64,000 bases of DNA from Temnothorax longispinosus. Its lineage: Eukaryota; Arthropoda; Insecta; Hymenoptera; Formicidae. Below, in pieces: positions 24,139 to 32,713 of the stretch; position 1 is the first letter of the stretch, and each line of letters opens with the position of its first letter. The position numbers were made by a program, and so were the translations under genes. The notes below the pieces were generated by a model, which saw only the letters and a program-made list of their open reading frames with translations, was not told where the DNA came from and did no database searches. The DNA lies in contig NC_092358.1 in the NCBI RefSeq assembly GCF_030848805.1, positions 14,052,433-14,116,432 on the forward strand. The letters are read 5' to 3'.

Positions 24139-24652
24139 ATGAAAAATAATTGCGTACATTGTGGGAAAAGCGACAAGGGTGAAGATGTGCCCAGGTCTTT
24201 TCACCGGTAAGTATATATTATAGTATCTAATTTATTATATGTAAATCAATGGCAATCAATCACTCGATATTAAATTATTGGTTATGTTGAATAATTTATT
24301 GCTTTTTGTAGTTTTATTTTCACGTCGTACGATTTTTAGAGATAAAATACATTATCTATATTATAATTAATCCGTGCATGAGGTAATGTCGTGAAAATTA
24401 CAAATTGAGTGAACAAAAATAACTATTACAAAGTTTGTCCTTTCATTCAGATTGCCAACGAAAAGGCCACGAGAACTGCAGTCTTGGCTGAAAAATCTAA
24501 ACCTACGGAACAATAAGCAGCCACTCGAAAATCTGCGATTTATTTCAATAAATGCATTTATATTTTACACAATTGTATGTATAAGAGTGCGTTCCGTTTC
24601 ATGCATGATGCGCATAATGCATAATTTATCCTTGTTGTTCACTAAATATTAA
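24139..24652 (+). pseudogene. Two-exon THAP-domain fragment of P-like transposase
   Basis: THAP domains are zinc-dependent DNA-binding modules at the N-terminus of P-element transposases. Exon 1 (24139-24206) encodes MKNNCVHCGKSDKGEDVPRS and FHR, with the CxxC pair and the SFHR start of the domain. The donor is GTAAGTAT and the acceptor is CATTCAG at 24450. Exon 2 (from 24451) continues in frame with LPTKRPRELQSWLKNLNL, matching the basic-then-Trp pattern of THAP. The second metal pair (CxxH) is absent, so only about half the domain remains. A Harbinger-type MITE then sits in the exon, and the frame stops at 24652. Confidence 0.72.
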
Positions 24653-24703
24653 ACAAAAATAAGTGATGCATTATGCGCATCATGCGTGAAACGGAACGCA
24701 CCC
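24585..24703. mobile_element. 119-bp PIF/Harbinger-type MITE, TSD TAA
   Basis: Ends G(A/G)GTGCGTTCCGTTTCA are inverted and continue through GCATGATGCGCATAATGCAT, making a near-perfect hairpin with a central spacer. TAA flanks both sides (24582-24584 and 24704-24706). TAA duplications and GGGTGCGTTCC-like ends are typical of Harbinger MITEs. It is nested in the P-like remnant. Confidence 0.78.
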
Positions 24704-25462
24704 TAAATTAACTGTAAAAACACAACTAAGCGATTTTCACTCCTGTGTGCAACTTCAAACTTGGCGATTCACGAACGCTCACGACGGCTCCCGATGACGC
24801 CCGAAGTGCCCGCTGCGGCCAACATGGCGGCCGTTCATATTGCTTCACAAAATTCGGCCTATTCACTATCCAGTTATATATAGATCAGTGGTTTGGGCTC
24901 ATGCCCTGTCGTGCCGCCGCACGACGTCCCGTAGCTGCGTCGACGGGAATAAATAAAATTGCGTAAATGAAATAAAATATGTGACCTCTTTCCGAGGGGA
25001 TTTGTTGCCTGAGCCTCAACTAAATATGAAATACTGGCGCGGTATTAGATGCTTAAAACTAATCATGCGCCGGATGGGGTCGCTATACGTCCTCTGACCA
25101 AACGAAACGAACTGAAAAGAATCATAATCACTGAAAGAAAACAAAAAATAACATGACTATCGCTCGACTTTACCCCCATCCTCGGAACGCGAACACGCAA
25201 CTTAAAACTACATTGGACGTGGCTCCGCCTCGTCCACCTCGGAGCCGCTGCTACCCCCCGGGCTCCGGAACGACACCGTGGATCCGATCGACTCCCAACG
25301 CTTCGGGAGCGCGCGCCTCCACCTCCGGGATATCGGGGAGCTCGGCTTCGAGCATCTCCACGATGTCCTTCAACGCGCCTAGGTCGGTCGGTAGACCTAG
25401 GTCATCGGTCGGAGTCGGACCCCGCTCCTGGGTCCCCGGACTCCGTATCAGCGACAACGTCG

Positions 25463-27409
25463 CACAGTGGGCGAAATTCGGCAAAAATCGATTTTTAACA
25501 TTTGTGTAAATGGACGAAATAAATTATTTTACGGCTTTAAGAATATCCTGAGGTTTATGAAAAACATATAAAATATGTCAAATGTTATTAAATATAAGTT
25601 GATATTTATATTTAAATATTGCCTTTAACGCTCATCCATTTAGTTTCGTAATATTTTTGTGTCTGTTCAAACCTCTCGTACAGAGCTAGAGTTGTGTGCA
25701 AAATTTTCAAAAAATTTACTTATACAGCTCTTTATACACTGTATCGATAAAAAAATTTCAAATATTTTTTTGAAATATGTTTATTAATTATTTACAAGTT
25801 AAATGATTGACTAATGTATTAGCTCGATTTTGCATAAAGAAAGTAAATTTCGGATGCGCGATTTAATAAGTTTGACCGATTGTGCCCGAACGAGACTAGG
25901 ATGAATCTTTTCCTTAAAGTGTCCTTTAAATTGAGAAACAAACCCCGTTTGCCCGTTTTTGCCCGTTGGAAAGATATTAATCATATAATAATGTAGGTAT
26001 TTTCATGTAGATGGTTAAGGAGGAATACCAGAGTGATAATCGAGAAAGGCTATTTATGTGAATCTGTTGTAAAAAATGTCTTGAATTAAGTTCATTGATG
26101 CATGTTTATAACATTTTAAAGTTAATAACAAATTGTTATTAACAAATAAATATATTTAATGCTAAAATGGAATCTGTAATGCTTTGAGCAAAATATATGT
26201 TGGACTGTCCTCCACAGTATTCAACGTCATCTCTGTGTGCTTATTTCGAACTTTACATTTTGTCCACTAGGTGGAATAAAGGGGAACCTTAAAACTCGCA
26301 ATTAAAATTGTACTATACTTGTTATAAGTATAATCGATTTGACAGGCTTGATTTACGTTTTATACGTATTTTATTCGTGTGTTTATGTACCGTACAACTT
26401 TGCATATTACTTTCTTATAATATCTACTGTTTCATAATATTACTACTTCATACTTCTATAGTTTCGTACTATTACGTAATATTACTACTTCGTACTTTTA
26501 TAATATTGACTTACATTTTAATATCGATTTACTTCATAAAATCATTTTCTTTTAAAATCATTCTCTTTGTATCTCTCATTCTCTTTATATATTTTTTTAT
26601 CTTTAAGAATTCTTGATTTATGCTGCTTGCTGATTCAGGTTGCTTATAAAGTTAAAAAGATGGCAGATATTGTACTTAAAAATAAAATTTTATGTGAGTG
26701 TATTTGGAATAGTAATAATAAAAGAAAGTCACATCTGGAAACAATAATGGAGTACATAAAAAAAGATAAGGAGTACAATAAAACGCAACTTTTTCAAATT
26801 AAAAAGCATGTAACTAATAGTTTTATTTCCAAATATGCAAAATATTGGTCAAATGCGAATCGAACACGAACAAACTTTGTAAGAAAGTACATGCAGTTTA
26901 TGGAAAGCAAAATTAAAATAACATCCAGTCACTTTAATTTGAAGATAATATTCAATATCAATCCAGAGACTATCATTAATATATATATGAAATGTCTTCC
27001 ATACTAGATTCACCATAGTTCATTTAATTTAATATTCGAAATCAGCGATCCCAAAAACACATTGGATTACCAATTTTAAAATGATTTTATTCAGTATTCA
27101 ATGAGTTATCGATTTTTGTCTACATTTTCGCCAGATTGGATCAGCCATTTTGAATTCCACCATTTTGAATACAAATTCGAAATCAGCATCCCTAATATAA
27201 CTCATGTATATCAATTTTCAAAAAAATCCATCCAGTTTTGATTTTTCGGTCCGCCATATTGAATCAACCATTTTGAATTTGATCATTTTGACTTAAAATT
27301 TGAAATCTACGCCCAAAACAACCTAGGAATACCAATTTTCAAAAAATTTACTGCAGAATTAATTAAGTTACCGATTATTGTCCATTTTTTCCGGATTTCG
27401 CCCACTGTG
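25463..27409 (+). mobile_element. Transib-2: short Transib relative, TSD CGTCG
   Basis: The 1947-bp element has termini CACAGTGGGCGAAAT(T/C)CGG in inverted orientation and CGTCG at 25458-25462 and 27410-27414. The terminal heptamer, TSD length and TSD sequence match Transib-1, but the inner TIR differs, so it is another family. It lacks the catalytic region and keeps one small ORF that resembles the N-terminal domain of the Transib-1 transposase. It is therefore nonautonomous. Much of the rest (25500-26300 and 27010-27380) is AT-rich without a gene, with repeated CATTTTGAAT-type words near 27145-27290. Confidence 0.85.
26661..27007 (+). CDS. Transib N-terminal-domain ORF, orphan
   Basis: ATG 26661 starts a 115-residue basic protein, one of several possible starts (the open frame extends to 26567). 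Near the middle it has AKYWSNANRTRTNFVRKYMQF. Transib-1 exon 1 has KKRWEECNRKRERFLKKYESW at a comparable place. The shared pattern is W-x(2-3)-NR-x-R-x(2)-F-x-KY. I infer a common N-terminal, probably DNA-binding, domain. It has no catalytic residues. It may be a leftover from internal deletion, or it may act as a binding competitor. Both options are inference. Confidence 0.55.
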
Positions 27410-28353
27410 CGTCGCCTCGCGTGCCGGTCCCGGCTCCTCTGCCGCCTCCGCGATCGGCACGGCCGCGTTGTCCGGTTCTGCTGGTCGTGCCAGCAGCCGC
27501 ACCGCGTTCTCGGACAGCCGCCGCAACACCACCTTAGGCGCCTGTAAGCGCGCGACGCGAGCCGCGGTTGCGCACGGTCGCAAGGTACAGGTCATCCCAG
27601 TTCTGCGAATCCAGCTCCGCAAGGAAATCCTCAGGATCAAAAGAACGAAAATCACGGACCCGTACAGTTCGCCTAGGAATACGCTCGATCTTGATGTTAT
27701 AGGTGATCTCAATGAGATCATGGGCAGATAAAAAGCCGACATCACGCTGATTATGACGAACAAGCTCCTCCTCGTCAATAATACAGAGATCCAGCCATGT
27801 AGAGGCAGTGCGTGTATTATGCATTGGCAGGTAAGGCACAAGGAAGAAATTAGATGCCTGTACAAACGTCAAAATCTGCTCCGAGTCGTAAGTGTGAGAA
27901 ATGAGGTCGGCGTTGAAATCCCCGAAAATAATAGAGTGCTTGTAATTAGCAGACAGCTCCGAGAAAGTGGTGAAAAAGTCGGATAAAAAGCCTGTATGTG
28001 GTGGTCTGTATACCACGGCTAAGAGGATCTTGGAGTAATTACTGATAGACACTTCCACAACCAGATATTCGGGTTTTCCACAGTAATTGTTCTCTGATGT
28101 ACATATAACTGATGCATTGAAAGCTTCTGATATATACATAGCAACCCCACCCTCTATTTTGCCAATGCGGTCGCATCTTAAGAGGCGATAGCCATGGAGA
28201 GAGACAAGGTGATCAGAGACATGTGGTTTGAGCCAAGACTCCGATAAACATATGATGTGATATCCTGAGTTGCAGAAATGAGCTCGAAAATCGTCCATGT
28301 GTGCCAGCAGTGATTGACAGTTAACATGATATAAGCGCAGACGATCGGTAGGT

Positions 28354-29112
28354 TTACTGTCCATAATTGATACTGCTTATTCTGTTGGCCAATCTTCTAC
28401 GTAGAATAGGACAATTTTTGTCATCAAATGCCGAGTGTTGTTGTTCCGCCAAAGGCGACCATCGCTTACAATTTCCACACGTAGGATCTGCGCCCCTACT
28501 AGAGCAGTCCTTTGTCTCATGACTTCCCGCGCAATGCCCGCACATCGATGAAAAACGACAATGCTTCGCAAAGTGACCAAAGGCGAGACATTTATAGCAC
28601 TGGAGTACTCTAACATAATCAGAAATACCGCAGGCGAAGTAGCCGATGTAGACTAATTTGTCTCTTAACAGAAATCCACGAGCCTCCGGTGTGACCTCGA
28701 TGACGCAGCTTGTAGTGAGTCGATTATGCTTCTGGGGAAAGATGTACACGACCCTGATCTGAGACTCATCAACCTTCTCGAGATTCAGAGATATCAAGTC
28801 CGACCTAATCTCCTCTCTGGACATATTGCACGGAACTCCACGGATCAACATTCTGGGATTGACTTTACGCTCCTGCTCCAGTCTAAGGCCCGCCCTCTCG
28901 AGGTCGATGGAGTTCTTGATTTTAGGCAGGTCGACTGAATGTGCCTCGATACGCACCCCGTTATTCTTGACAGACGAGATACGATTGACTTTGAGATTGT
29001 ACTCAGATGGCTTAATAACTTTTTGAAGGGCAACTCTCGTTTCCTTCGACGATTTGTACCTCGCGGGGGAACCCTCCGCGGGAGTGACTATGAAACTCGT
29101 AGTCCTCGGCAC
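28354..29112 (-). CDS. LINE-2 ORF1, Gag-like zinc-knuckle protein
   Basis: This 252-residue protein is the nucleic-acid-binding ORF1 of a Jockey/R1-group LINE. The middle part has an RRM-like or PRE_C2HC-type pattern (MLIRGVP, VYIFPQ, SCVIEVTPEARGFL). The C-terminus has successive cysteine clusters: CYKCLAFGHFAKHC, CGHCAGSHETKDC, and CGNCKRW with a later NCP. The frame is intact from ATG 29112 to the stop. The stop overlaps the ORF2 start (TATGGACAGTAA), a layout that implies coupled translation of ORF2. It is expressed, if at all, from the LINE 5' UTR (29113-29185). Confidence 0.85.
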   Translation of the reverse strand: MPRTTSFIVTPAEGSPARYKSSKETRVALQKVIKPSEYNLKVNRISSVKNNGVRIEAHSVDLPKIKNSIDLERAGLRLEQERKVNPRMLIRGVPCNMSREEIRSDLISLNLEKVDESQIRVVYIFPQKHNRLTTSCVIEVTPEARGFLLRDKLVYIGYFACGISDYVRVLQCYKCLAFGHFAKHCRFSSMCGHCAGSHETKDCSSRGADPTCGNCKRWSPLAEQQHSAFDDKNCPILRRRLANRISSINYGQ

Positions 29113-29483
29113 CTCGATCGAGGAGCCACGCGCAACCCTCAGCCTCGACCGCTCGGAGGCAGCAACCGCCGCATAAGAGGGCGAAGGAGAAGAGAGAGAG
29201 AGAGATAGATAGATAGATAGATAAATTTAATTATGCCCGAGCAATGGCTAAGGGGCAAAAATAAGATAACAATGTCTGATTACAACAGCATATGCTCACT
29301 CTCACGGGGAGGACGCGAGGACCGGGAAACGGATCTGAATGAAACTTTTTCCCATAATAGCCCTTCACTAATAGTAAAACATAGTAAAGCGCTAGCGCGC
29401 AACTCTCAGCCGTTTTCGAGAAAAAAATTCGTGAAAACTTTGCGACGCAAGTTTACCGGTTCGCTAGCGGAGATCTTCGATGA

Positions 29484-29550
29484 AGCGGCGTAGCCGCGCA
29501 GCTAAGGCGCGTGTCTGCTACATCGCTGGCCCGGGTTCGATTCCCGTTGA
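29484..29550 (+). other. tRNA-like sequence in left arm (A and B box)
   Basis: TAGCCGCGCAGCTAAGG (29491-29507) resembles a Pol III A box and D arm. GGTTCGATTCC (29534-29544) is a perfect B box. Between them CTGCTAC resembles a tRNA-Ser(GCU) anticodon loop. The acceptor stem does not pair well and no long variable arm is present, so it is probably a tRNA-derived promoter rather than a working tRNA gene. Confidence 0.6.
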
Positions 29551-29978
29551 TCTTTTGCAAATCTTTTTTTTTTACTTTATTTTTTTTCTTATTAGCATTA
29601 ATGATAAAAATGTTAAATTGAAGCAAAATAAATAAATTTGATAATTTTAATAAGAAATAAGCAAAATAAAAGGAAATGCGTACCTTACCTTTACAAAATG
29701 TTTTCAATACACAGTAATTAATAATAATTATTTCTCGCTGCTTCTCAAATGTTATAAATAAGTTTGAGGACAATAATTAATTGTAAGTTGGAGCACTTTT
29801 GAAATAATAAAACATAATAAATTATTTTTTATACTATTTAATCAATGAACAAGAATATAAAGAAATATATGTATATATACTGATATTACATAGAAATATA
29901 TTGTTTTTCTGTAGAAGGCTTTTAATGAAACTTATTCATTGTCACTTTCGATGCCCTGCGGATATCGTTCACAATGTC

Positions 29979-30209
29979 CTACATGATAATTTTGGGAGGT
30001 TTTTTTGTTAATAGATCGTTGCTTTCATATATAGAATTTGCGTATAAAAGAGCATTGGTGAACTCTCCTTTAAAATCTTCGTCCAAAAATGATCTCTCTC
30101 CCATAGATTCAACGTCTAATTCCATACTTGTTGAAGGTCCTAACTCCTCCATTATTTTTGTTGTTAGATTCTTACAATTTGTAGGAACGGTTAGCACTAA
30201 CTGACGCAA
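29979..30209 (-). CDS. Small ORF in the foldback centre, unknown
   Basis: 76 codons on the minus strand, mixed composition with an acidic middle (MELDVESMGERSFLDEDFKG). After its TAG the frame continues briefly as DIVNDIRRASKVTMNKFH. It has protein-like composition, unlike the AT-rich surroundings, so it may be the tail of a lost transposase. I do not recognise it. Confidence 0.3.
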   Translation of the reverse strand: MRQLVLTVPTNCKNLTTKIMEELGPSTSMELDVESMGERSFLDEDFKGEFTNALLYANSIYESNDLLTKKPPKIIM

Positions 30210-30638
30210 CGCTCACTCTGCTTATGACGCTCGTCGAAGGATTTCGTCAGAAGTAACGGTCGTAGCTTACGTCACAAAGGGATATAGTTTGGAGGAGGAC
30301 TCACCACACCAGATAAAGACCGCTCAAGAAAGAAAGACGTTCTTTATTCGAAATAAAATTGACAAAAAATTCTCATCTCGTTTCAAAAGTGCTCCAACTT
30401 ACAATTAATTATTGTCCTCAAACTTATTTATAACATTTGAGAAGCAGCGAGAAATAATTATTATTAATTACTGTGTATTGAAAACATTTTGTAAAGGTAA
30501 GGTACGCATTTCCTTTTATTTTGCTTATTTCTTATTAAAATTATCAAATTTATTTATTTTGCTTCAATTTAACATTTTTATCATTAATGCTAATAAGGAA
30601 AAAAAAATAAAGTAAAAAAAAAAAAGATTTGCAAAAGA

Positions 30639-30705
30639 TCAACGGGAATCGAACCCGGGCCAGCGATGTAGCAGACACGCGCCTTAGCTGCGCGGCTACG
30701 CCGCT
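30639..30705 (-). other. tRNA-like sequence in right arm
   Basis: This is the mirror copy of 29484-29550. The B box lies at 30645-30655 and the A-box-like segment at 30682-30698, both on the minus strand. Both copies point toward the centre of the inverted-repeat element, so Pol III transcripts would converge. Confidence 0.6.
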
Positions 30706-31056
30706 TCATCGAAGATCTCCGCTAGCGAACCGGTAAACTTGCGTCGCAAAGTTTTCACGAATTTTTTTCTCGAAAACGGCTGAGAGTTGCGCGCTAGCGC
30801 TTTACTATGTTTTACTATTAGTGAAGGGCTATTATGGGAAAAAGTTTCATTCAGATCCGTTTCCCGGTCCTCGCGTCCTCCCCTTTCAGACAAAGTAGTA
30901 TAATACAAAACAACTTATAGCTAACGCAACTTAGGAACTAGCGCAATATAAAACTTAACAGAATAACGCAATAAACCAAAGTGCAAGAAGAAGAAAAGAT
31001 CCAAGAAAAGCACAAAATAGGGAGTGCACAGAACAAAGAAGAAAAGAACACAAGAC

Positions 31057-31427
31057 TTACACGTCTGATTCAGATGAAAGCAAGAACATGCGAAGTAAGC
31101 TTTTAAATGATGCAAAAGACGATGCTGAGGTAACTGAATTAGGAAGAGAATGCCAGAAGTAAATGGAGGAAAGCTGGAAAGAGGATCTGTAGGCAACAGT
31201 TCTATGAGCAGGAATGTGAAAAGTTTGAGTAGATGATGAAGCGAGCCGATCAGACTTCCTAAGAGTAGGATCAGGGGAAGTAAAAAGTTCACGCAAGTAT
31301 GATGGTGAGTTCATATGCAGGATACGATAAATCTGGCATCCAAGAAAGTAGTACCGTCTATTTTCAACAGAAAGCCACTTTAACCTACGTCGATATGGAG
31401 TAATATGTTCATCACGCTTAAGGTCAT
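31057..31427 (-). pseudogene. LINE-3 ORF2 C-terminal fragment
   Basis: The last ~120 residues of a LINE reverse-transcriptase protein. DEHITPY, RLKWLSVENRRYYF and a conserved C-terminal FWHSLPNSV...SFASFKSLL motif are visible, ending in a stop at 31057. LINE-2 shows the equivalent sequence (DEHITPYFDRLGWL, LWNGIPPNIR). The catalytic region is missing because of 5' truncation. Confidence 0.75.
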
Positions 31428-31430
31428 AGA

Positions 31431-31450
31431 TTGGTCCTTCGAGCCGGATC
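31431..31450 (+). promoter_or_regulatory. BEL primer binding site
   Basis: TTGGTCCTTCGAGCCGGAT is followed directly by the leader. The almost identical TTGGTCCTTCGAACC at 36887 follows the putative 3' LTR. The position and repetition support a primer site. The tRNA is not identified. Confidence 0.55.
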
Positions 31451-31539
31451 TAAAATCGCGTTTAGAGAACCCCGCCGACCTTTCGCGCGAGTCTGCTAAT
31501 CAACGTAAATCGTCTCAAACATTCTGTCGCATAATCGGC

Positions 31540-32320
31540 GCGTGCACGCTCGCACCGCGTGACCGCTCTCTCGCTCGCACGTCGCATCGGCACGTCGCGG
31601 CGAAGACATCCGCGGGATCTGATCGTTGCGCGTACCATTATTTCGTTAAATCTCGATCGCTGCATATCGTTGCAGGCCGCTGGTGGAATCGAATAATCCG
31701 CGCGTGCACGCGCGTACCCCGTGATCGCTCCCTCGCTCGCACGTCGCATTCGGCACGTCGCGGCGAGGACATCCGCGCGATATCGTCTGAATCTGGAGCG
31801 CGCCCGAATCTGGAGCGCTCCCGCTCGCTGCATTCGTTGCAACCCTCATTTAACACGGCGTCTAAGCGTAGCGGGCACGCGCGCCCTGCGTGATTTCGCC
31901 TCTCGCACGCCCGCCCTTAGCTCGACCACCCGCGTGATCGCTCTCTCGCTCGCACGTCGCATCGGCACGTCGCGACGAAGCCATCCGCGTGATTAATCCT
32001 CGCAGAGTCGCTGCACCCTCGGTGCATACTTCGCCATATAGTAGCCGCATTAATCGGTGCGGACCTTCGCAAAATAGAATAGTTGACGCGTACCATTTCA
32101 TATCGCGAATTTGCGCTCGCGCTCGCTCGTCGCGGCGAAGACATCCGCGTGACCATAGGCGTACGCGCGCGTGCCGTTTTCTCAATCGGCATTGCACCGC
32201 TGCATAATCGTCGCAGCCCTGACAACAGGGAAACGAAATAATCGGCACGCGCCCGAGTGCCACGCGTGATTCCCCTCGTCCGCCAGTCGCATGGGCACGA
32301 CGAGGCGAGGAAATCCGCAT
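31540..32320 (+). repeat. Diverged repeats in the BEL leader
   Basis: CTCGCTCGCACGTCGCATCG and the following CACGTCGCGGCGAAGACATC-type segment recur near 31568, 31731, 31940, 32115 and 32280, about 165-200 bp apart. The same block reappears after gag near 34195 and 34605. No protein is supported. This may be packaging or leader RNA structure. Confidence 0.6.
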
Positions 32321-32713
32321 AACTGAAATTGTGAAAAGGTAAAAGCTCGCGCATGTGCCATTGTTCGTCTTCGCCGCGCCGAAATTCTGCATAAACGTTG
32401 CAGACTTCGCATTGCAACTTTGATAGTGTCGAAGACGATCGAATATTCGAACATATTCCAGCGCCTTCGACCACTTGTTCGGAATCGAGCCGTCCGCCCC
32501 CCTTTGGCCTTGGCGAGGCGAGGTGTTCTTCGCCTATTGATTCGAATTGTTTTGGTCTCGGCATTCCAAAGCGAGACATATTTTCGTGCGTTGTTGACCG
32601 GCTGCCATCCTCCTGACTTTGTCGACCCTTCGTTTCGAAACCGTTCGTCGGTTTTCCGGCTGTCTTGCGCGTGTACACACATCTCACCTTGTTGACGGAT
32701 TCAGTCTTTCAAC

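Larger units (their letters stand above)
23906..24890 (+). mobile_element. P-like DNA transposon remnant with ~150-bp TIRs, TSD GTTTGGGC
   Basis: The 985-bp element is flanked by a perfect 8-bp duplication, GTTTGGGC (23898-23905 and 24891-24898). Inverted repeats of about 150 bp start CACTGATCT. They include GAACGGCCGCCATGTTGGCC and end near GCACACAGG on both sides. Between them lie two exons of a THAP-type coding region. The 8-bp TSD, CA start and THAP coding fit the P superfamily. The transposase body is missing, so this copy is nonautonomous. Confidence 0.8.
22096..27582. mobile_element. Element X: LTR-like insertion, TSD AGGT, ends TGTAACCGG...GGTCGCA
   Basis: X interrupts LINE-2 ORF2. 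AGGT lies at 22092-22095 and 27583-27586, and removing X plus one copy restores the LINE frame (DDLYL to TPDIDV). It begins TG and ends CA. No terminal repeats, direct or inverted, are visible. Without the Transib-2 and P-like insertions it is about 2.55 kb. The left end has strong splice-type sites on the + strand. The right end opens directly into a minus-strand ORF. The left terminus matches element Y (TGTARCCGGACGG, then CGGTCGCCACTCG). It could be a very long solo LTR or an unclassified element. Confidence 0.7.
25251..27582 (-). pseudogene. X minus-strand ORF, split by Transib-2
   Basis: On the minus strand a frame is open from the X right terminus (27582) through KVVLRRLSENAVRLLARP to the Transib-2 insertion. 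It continues in frame at 25462 (EAT then LSLIRSPGTQ) to a stop at 25251-25253. It gives about 125 residues rich in Ala, Pro, Glu and Arg, with an acidic amphipathic stretch (LKDIVEMLEAELPDIPEVE). I do not recognise it. The frame is open right to the X boundary, so it may be the tail of a protein that begins outside X in a full-length element. Confidence 0.5.
20045..28364 (-). pseudogene. LINE-2 ORF2, endonuclease plus reverse transcriptase, split by X
   Basis: The APE endonuclease part (28364-27583) shows NCQSL, LSESWLKP, YRPPHTGF, IFGDFNAD and SAHDLIEI. X inserts after DDLYL. The frame resumes at 22091 with TPDIDVKV, and the codon across the junction is intact. The RT part has YKPISIL, LFDFSKAFD, QGVPQGSVRGPLLFLLY and FYADDLVIY, followed by a typical Jockey/CR1-type C-terminal region ending in an LWNGIPP-like motif. 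One in-frame TGA at 21080-21082 sits where a Trp is expected (TLK*LCSYLTGRRQ). The copy was probably nearly intact when X inserted. Confidence 0.88.
17826..29185 (-). mobile_element. LINE-2: Jockey/R1-type non-LTR retrotransposon, split by element X
   Basis: A minus-strand LINE with ORF1 (three cysteine-rich knuckles) and ORF2 (endonuclease plus RT), overlapping by 11 nt. Element X (22096-27582) splits ORF2. The frame rejoins exactly across the AGGT duplication. On the minus strand the 3' end reads GTGTAATAAATAACGATTCG and then a degenerate TCGAT-type tail at 17826, which I take as the LINE terminus. The 3' region (17826-20044) then includes the 81-bp array. The 5' end is near 29185, beside GA/GATA repeats. 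Apart from X, only one in-frame stop is visible in ORF2. Confidence 0.75.
29306..30883. mobile_element. Long inverted-repeat (foldback) element with tRNA-like unit in each arm
   Basis: Arms of about 498 and 503 bp (29306-29803 and 30381-30883) are nearly perfect inverted repeats, starting GGGGAGGACGCG. Each arm contains a tRNA-like segment with a good B box. The 577-bp centre holds a small minus-strand ORF and otherwise little. No clear target duplication is seen: the flanks are CTCTCAC and TTTCAGA. It lies in the LINE-3 3' UTR. The class is unknown. Confidence 0.8.
29205..31427 (-). mobile_element. LINE-3: 5'-truncated LINE, 3' part only
   Basis: On the minus strand the element starts, already truncated, at about 31427 next to the BEL primer site, with EHITPYRRRLKWL-type ORF2 sequence. 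It ends with TTGCTCGGGCATAATTAAAT and a (TATC)n tail at 29205-29223. Such ends are typical of CR1/L2/I-like LINEs. A 1578-bp inverted-repeat element (29306-30883) sits in its 3' UTR. Confidence 0.68.

Noticed and set aside
22096..27582. Helitron for element X
   Set aside because: The ends are not TC...CTRR, and X has a 4-bp duplication instead of A/T insertion without duplication.
29484..29550. Functional tRNA-Ser gene
   Set aside because: The acceptor stem does not pair, the long variable arm is missing, and it lies inside a repeated inverted element.
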